Shown here: positions 14,817 through 17,329 of the stretch, one piece after another
Layout: each line of letters starts with the position of its first letter
Numbering within the stretch: the first letter of the stretch is position 1
Assembly (NCBI RefSeq): GCF_000330505.1
Contig: NW_004443767.1
Span: forward strand, 161,040 to 178,368
Length of the DNA: 17,329 nucleotides
Direction: 5' to 3'
Origin: Entamoeba invadens IP1
Taxonomy: Eukaryota > Evosea > Mastigamoebida > Endamoebidae
Translations under genes and position numbers: made by a program
The notes under the pieces: generated by a model
Database searches by the model: none
What the model was told of the DNA's origin: nothing
Seen by the model: only the letters and a program-made list of their open reading frames with translations

Positions 14817-16680
14817 TTCTACAAACAATTAGATATTATTATTATAATTAGAGTAGGTGCAAAAGTAAAACTAGAATGATAAGTAATATTCTATTATAAA
14901 CAACTATTCGTTATTGGTTTCTATTTTTATTTCTATTAAAATTCTAAGAACTGATTATAATGAACAATAATTGTTAATGTTTGTTTTTCGAGAATACATT
15001 TGGTCAGTTTAGTGTTAAAATACCACATAAATTGAATCTTAACTTAATTCACCAATATACACAACTCTGTCCATGTCCAATTGTACATAGAAAAACTCAA
15101 ATTTATTAAAAACGGAACACGTAAAATTGTTTTTCAAAACACAACTTTTATTGTCGACTTAATAAAATTTATGAATTAAACTAAATGTATTTTTATTGAA
15201 TTTAAACAAAGGAGGTAATGGTGGTCACAACAAAGATTTATACAAGCAGTTGTGTTGCAACAACAAAACAGTTAATACACACATCGACTATTATTGAAAA
15301 TATTTCATTTTAAACACGTTGTAATTTTGTTAATTTTTTAATAATACTTACTTTCTAAATAAAAGGAGTCGAATAAAATTTAAAAGGTTGTAAAGTGAAA
15401 TATCTCTTTATACACAATGACAAATTTAAGTGTACATCAATTCATTTATTTGATACAATGAATTCCATTTGTAACAATACAACACTTTCCTTGTTGACAA
15501 GAAAGGTGTTCATTTTGCAAACAAGAGAAAATAGATCCGAACAACTTGCTTATTGGGATAAACAATTTACAATTTTAATAAAATAAGGCATTGTTGTTAT
15601 CACTCTTTGTCTCGTGGATAAATCTAAGAAAATAGTTGTCGAACAATTCAATACATAAAAAAATATAATCTTATAATTTTAAAACCGAATATAAAAAATA
15701 TGTAGAGTTTTTTTAATTATAAAACATAACAAACAAAAATATGTTTATTTTTTTCAATCATCTCAAACCATTTACATATTGAACTTTTTATCAATTACCT
15801 TTAAAAACAATTAAATTGTGTTATTTTTTATATTCAATAAAAAGTCTTGGTTTTTATTTCGTTGTGTTTTATTTTTTTGTTATAAATAGAAAGAATTATA
15901 CTTTTTGTTTGATTGTTTGAATTTGTCATAATGTTTTATTTATATATAGGTATGAAATTATAATATAATAATAATACCACAATATTATTATTTGTAATAT
16001 TTGTACTGAATTGAGAACAAATTGTTTAATTGTTTAACTTGACAAGAAGGTTGGAATTATTTAAGGTGGTTTTGATAGACAATTTTTAATTCCAGACTTT
16101 TCAAATAACAGTTATTTGGAGATTTTTTAACATTAAAGAAAATCACAAAAATACACTTCTTATATAATAAACTCGAAAATAAAAAAATAGTAGAATTTGA
16201 TTTTAAACAAACCTAAAATTCACACGAAAAATTGACTTTAACAAAACTACAAAAAACAATAACATTTATAATTATGTTTAAAGCAAAAGGTGTGTTTTTA
16301 ATATAGAAACTGTATATTTTGTAGTTAAAAATAAAAATACAATGGAAATGATTGTTTATTGGTGACAAAAGAGACACCACTGCGTTGTTTGAGTATTGTG
16401 AGGGTGAATAGAATAAATAATTTGAGTATTTTTGGTTCAATTATTTTTTTAGAAACAACACAAACAATGCAACATGTTTTGAATACACAACAAAACCCTG
16501 TACAGAGAAGCAATGATTTCAGATATAAAGATAAAATTAACTTGTATTTTAGTATAGAATATAATTGTTTATATTATAAATTTATGAAAAAAACAAAGAA
16601 TAAAAATAGAGAAAAAACAGCCATATATAAAGCAAGAATTTAACATTATAAACATATGATGAATAAGTTGTTTCTTTCTT
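14817..16680. other. AT-rich intergenic region, no gene recognised
   Basis: About 1.86 kb. Short open frames occur (for example 15395-15586 and 16359-16643), but their translations are low-complexity, Asn/Lys/Ile-rich and resemble no domain. No terminal-repeat element or RNA gene was recognised. Confidence 0.55.
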
Positions 16681-16681
16681 T

Positions 16682-16908
16682 TCATATCGGACAAACTAAC
16701 CGCTTAGAGAGTGTTACGCAACACAATGTAATCATCAATGTATCTTTGTGATCCCTCATACACTCATATATCCAAAGCAAGTATAGGCGCTTACAATCAA
16801 ATGGCTTGCTTTTGGAAAATACAATCTTATTGTCATTGGTAAAACGGTAAATATGATAAGCGCCTGGGTGTGCCATAAAGACTTTGAAAGTCTTCCCTTA
16901 TTAGTGTT
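16682..16908 (-). pseudogene. Possible gene fragment in a less AT-rich patch
   Basis: On the minus strand a frame is open from two stops near 16909-16915 down to TGA at about 16682. It reads GKTFKVFMAHPGAYHIYRFT and continues for about 75 codons with a balanced amino-acid content, unlike the Asn/Lys-rich chance frames nearby. Upstream, a possible GTAAGT...TTTTTTTAG intron (about 16972 to 16916) would lead from another coding-looking stretch (SRLELRHFLDQIKLL, about 17030-16980). The frames do not join cleanly in my reading. It might be a decayed gene, a gene-family fragment or a spliced small gene. No family was recognised. Confidence 0.3.
16772..16865. repeat. Interleaved inverted repeats
   Basis: CCAAAGCAAG (16772-16781) pairs with CTTGCTTTTGG (16805-16815, one bulge). 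AGGCGCTTA (16785-16793) pairs exactly with TAAGCGCCT (16857-16865). The two pairs interleave, which in RNA is a pseudoknot arrangement. Confidence 0.45.
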
Positions 16909-17174
16909 CTAAAAAAATATCAAATGAAATTATGAAAAGACTGACGTTAAACAAGTCAATCACGACTTACCAATATCAACAATTTGATTTGGTCCAAAAA
17001 GTGGCGCAATTCAAGTCGAGAAAAAGGATAATTTATCAAATGAATTAATGAAACCAATGAAAAAAATACACAAATTACAAAAACAGTTTAGAACAACAAA
17101 TGTATTGAGTATAACAAAACTAGAATGATAACATCCAAAAATGAATACACTAAAAAGATTGATGATTATATATG

Positions 17175-17262
17175 AGAAAAAAGAAAAAAAACAAGAATGA
17201 AAAAAAAAATATAAAAAAAACGAAAAAAAAACGAAATGGGGATAAAAAAACACAAAAAAAAG
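17175..17262. repeat. A-rich low-complexity tract
   Basis: Nearly 90 bp of A-runs broken by single G, C or T. It explains the Phe-rich open frame on the opposite strand, which is not a gene. Confidence 0.8.
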
Positions 17263-17329
17263 AGTCACAAAGATATTATTGATAGATTACATTGTTTTAT
17301 TTTATTTAATGTTAATAATATGTTAATAA

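Noticed and set aside
15395..15586. 63-codon plus-strand frame
   Set aside because: Chance-level length in AT-rich DNA, no domain and no coding-like composition.
16359..16643. 94-codon plus-strand frame
   Set aside because: Asn/Lys/Ile-rich translation without motifs, overlapped by open frames on the other strand.
17011..17268. 85-codon Phe-rich minus-strand frame that could look like a membrane protein
   Set aside because: It is the complement of an A-rich low-complexity tract.
1..17329. CRISPR array, bacterial operon, defence island or viral gene cluster
   Set aside because: No regularly spaced repeats and no prokaryotic or viral gene signatures; the genes are eukaryotic and separated by long AT-rich spacers.

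Overview
The window looks like nuclear DNA of an Entamoeba-type protist, with E. invadens the best guess. The reasons are very AT-rich intergenic DNA, compact and nearly intron-free genes, one short intron that opens with GTTTGT (the usual Entamoeba donor), and several Tc1/mariner-pogo class DNA transposons, which are known to be common in reptilian Entamoeba. This is inference from sequence character; no species marker is present. || Layout. (1) 1-2147, minus strand: the N-terminal 680 codons of a RAD3/XPD-family (FANCJ/RTEL1/CHL1-like) Fe-S DNA helicase, in two exons, running off the left edge. (2) 2148-4001: AT-rich DNA with no gene seen. (3) 4002-10609: a cluster of five TA-associated DNA transposons. 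These are two MITE-like elements (4002-4210 and 4344-4536), an apparently intact 2743-bp transposon with one large DDE transposase (4638-7380), a 2516-bp transposon whose transposase is broken by two frameshifts (7603-10118), and a third MITE (10449-10609). A foldback patch lies between the last two. (4) 11133-12932, plus strand: an intact RasGAP-ankyrin fusion protein. (5) 13487-14434, minus strand: an unrecognised 315-residue protein, convergent with the RasGAP gene; a perfect 16-bp-arm hairpin lies between them. (6) 14746-14816, minus strand: a solitary tRNA-Gly(TCC). (7) 14817-17329: AT-rich DNA with no convincing complete gene, but one compositionally distinct patch near 16680-17040 that may be a gene fragment. 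|| How the parts relate. The host genes (helicase, RasGAP-ankyrin, unknown protein, tRNA) show no sign of a shared pathway; this is ordinary eukaryotic neighbourhood. The transposons do relate to each other. Both large elements encode pogo/Tigger-like proteins with the same order of parts: tandem HTH, DDD catalytic core, acidic linker, and a shared C-terminal domain. Four of the five elements also repeat a short motif at about 17-19 bp spacing in at least one terminal repeat, which suggests paired transposase binding sites. I found no CRISPR array, operon or defence system.
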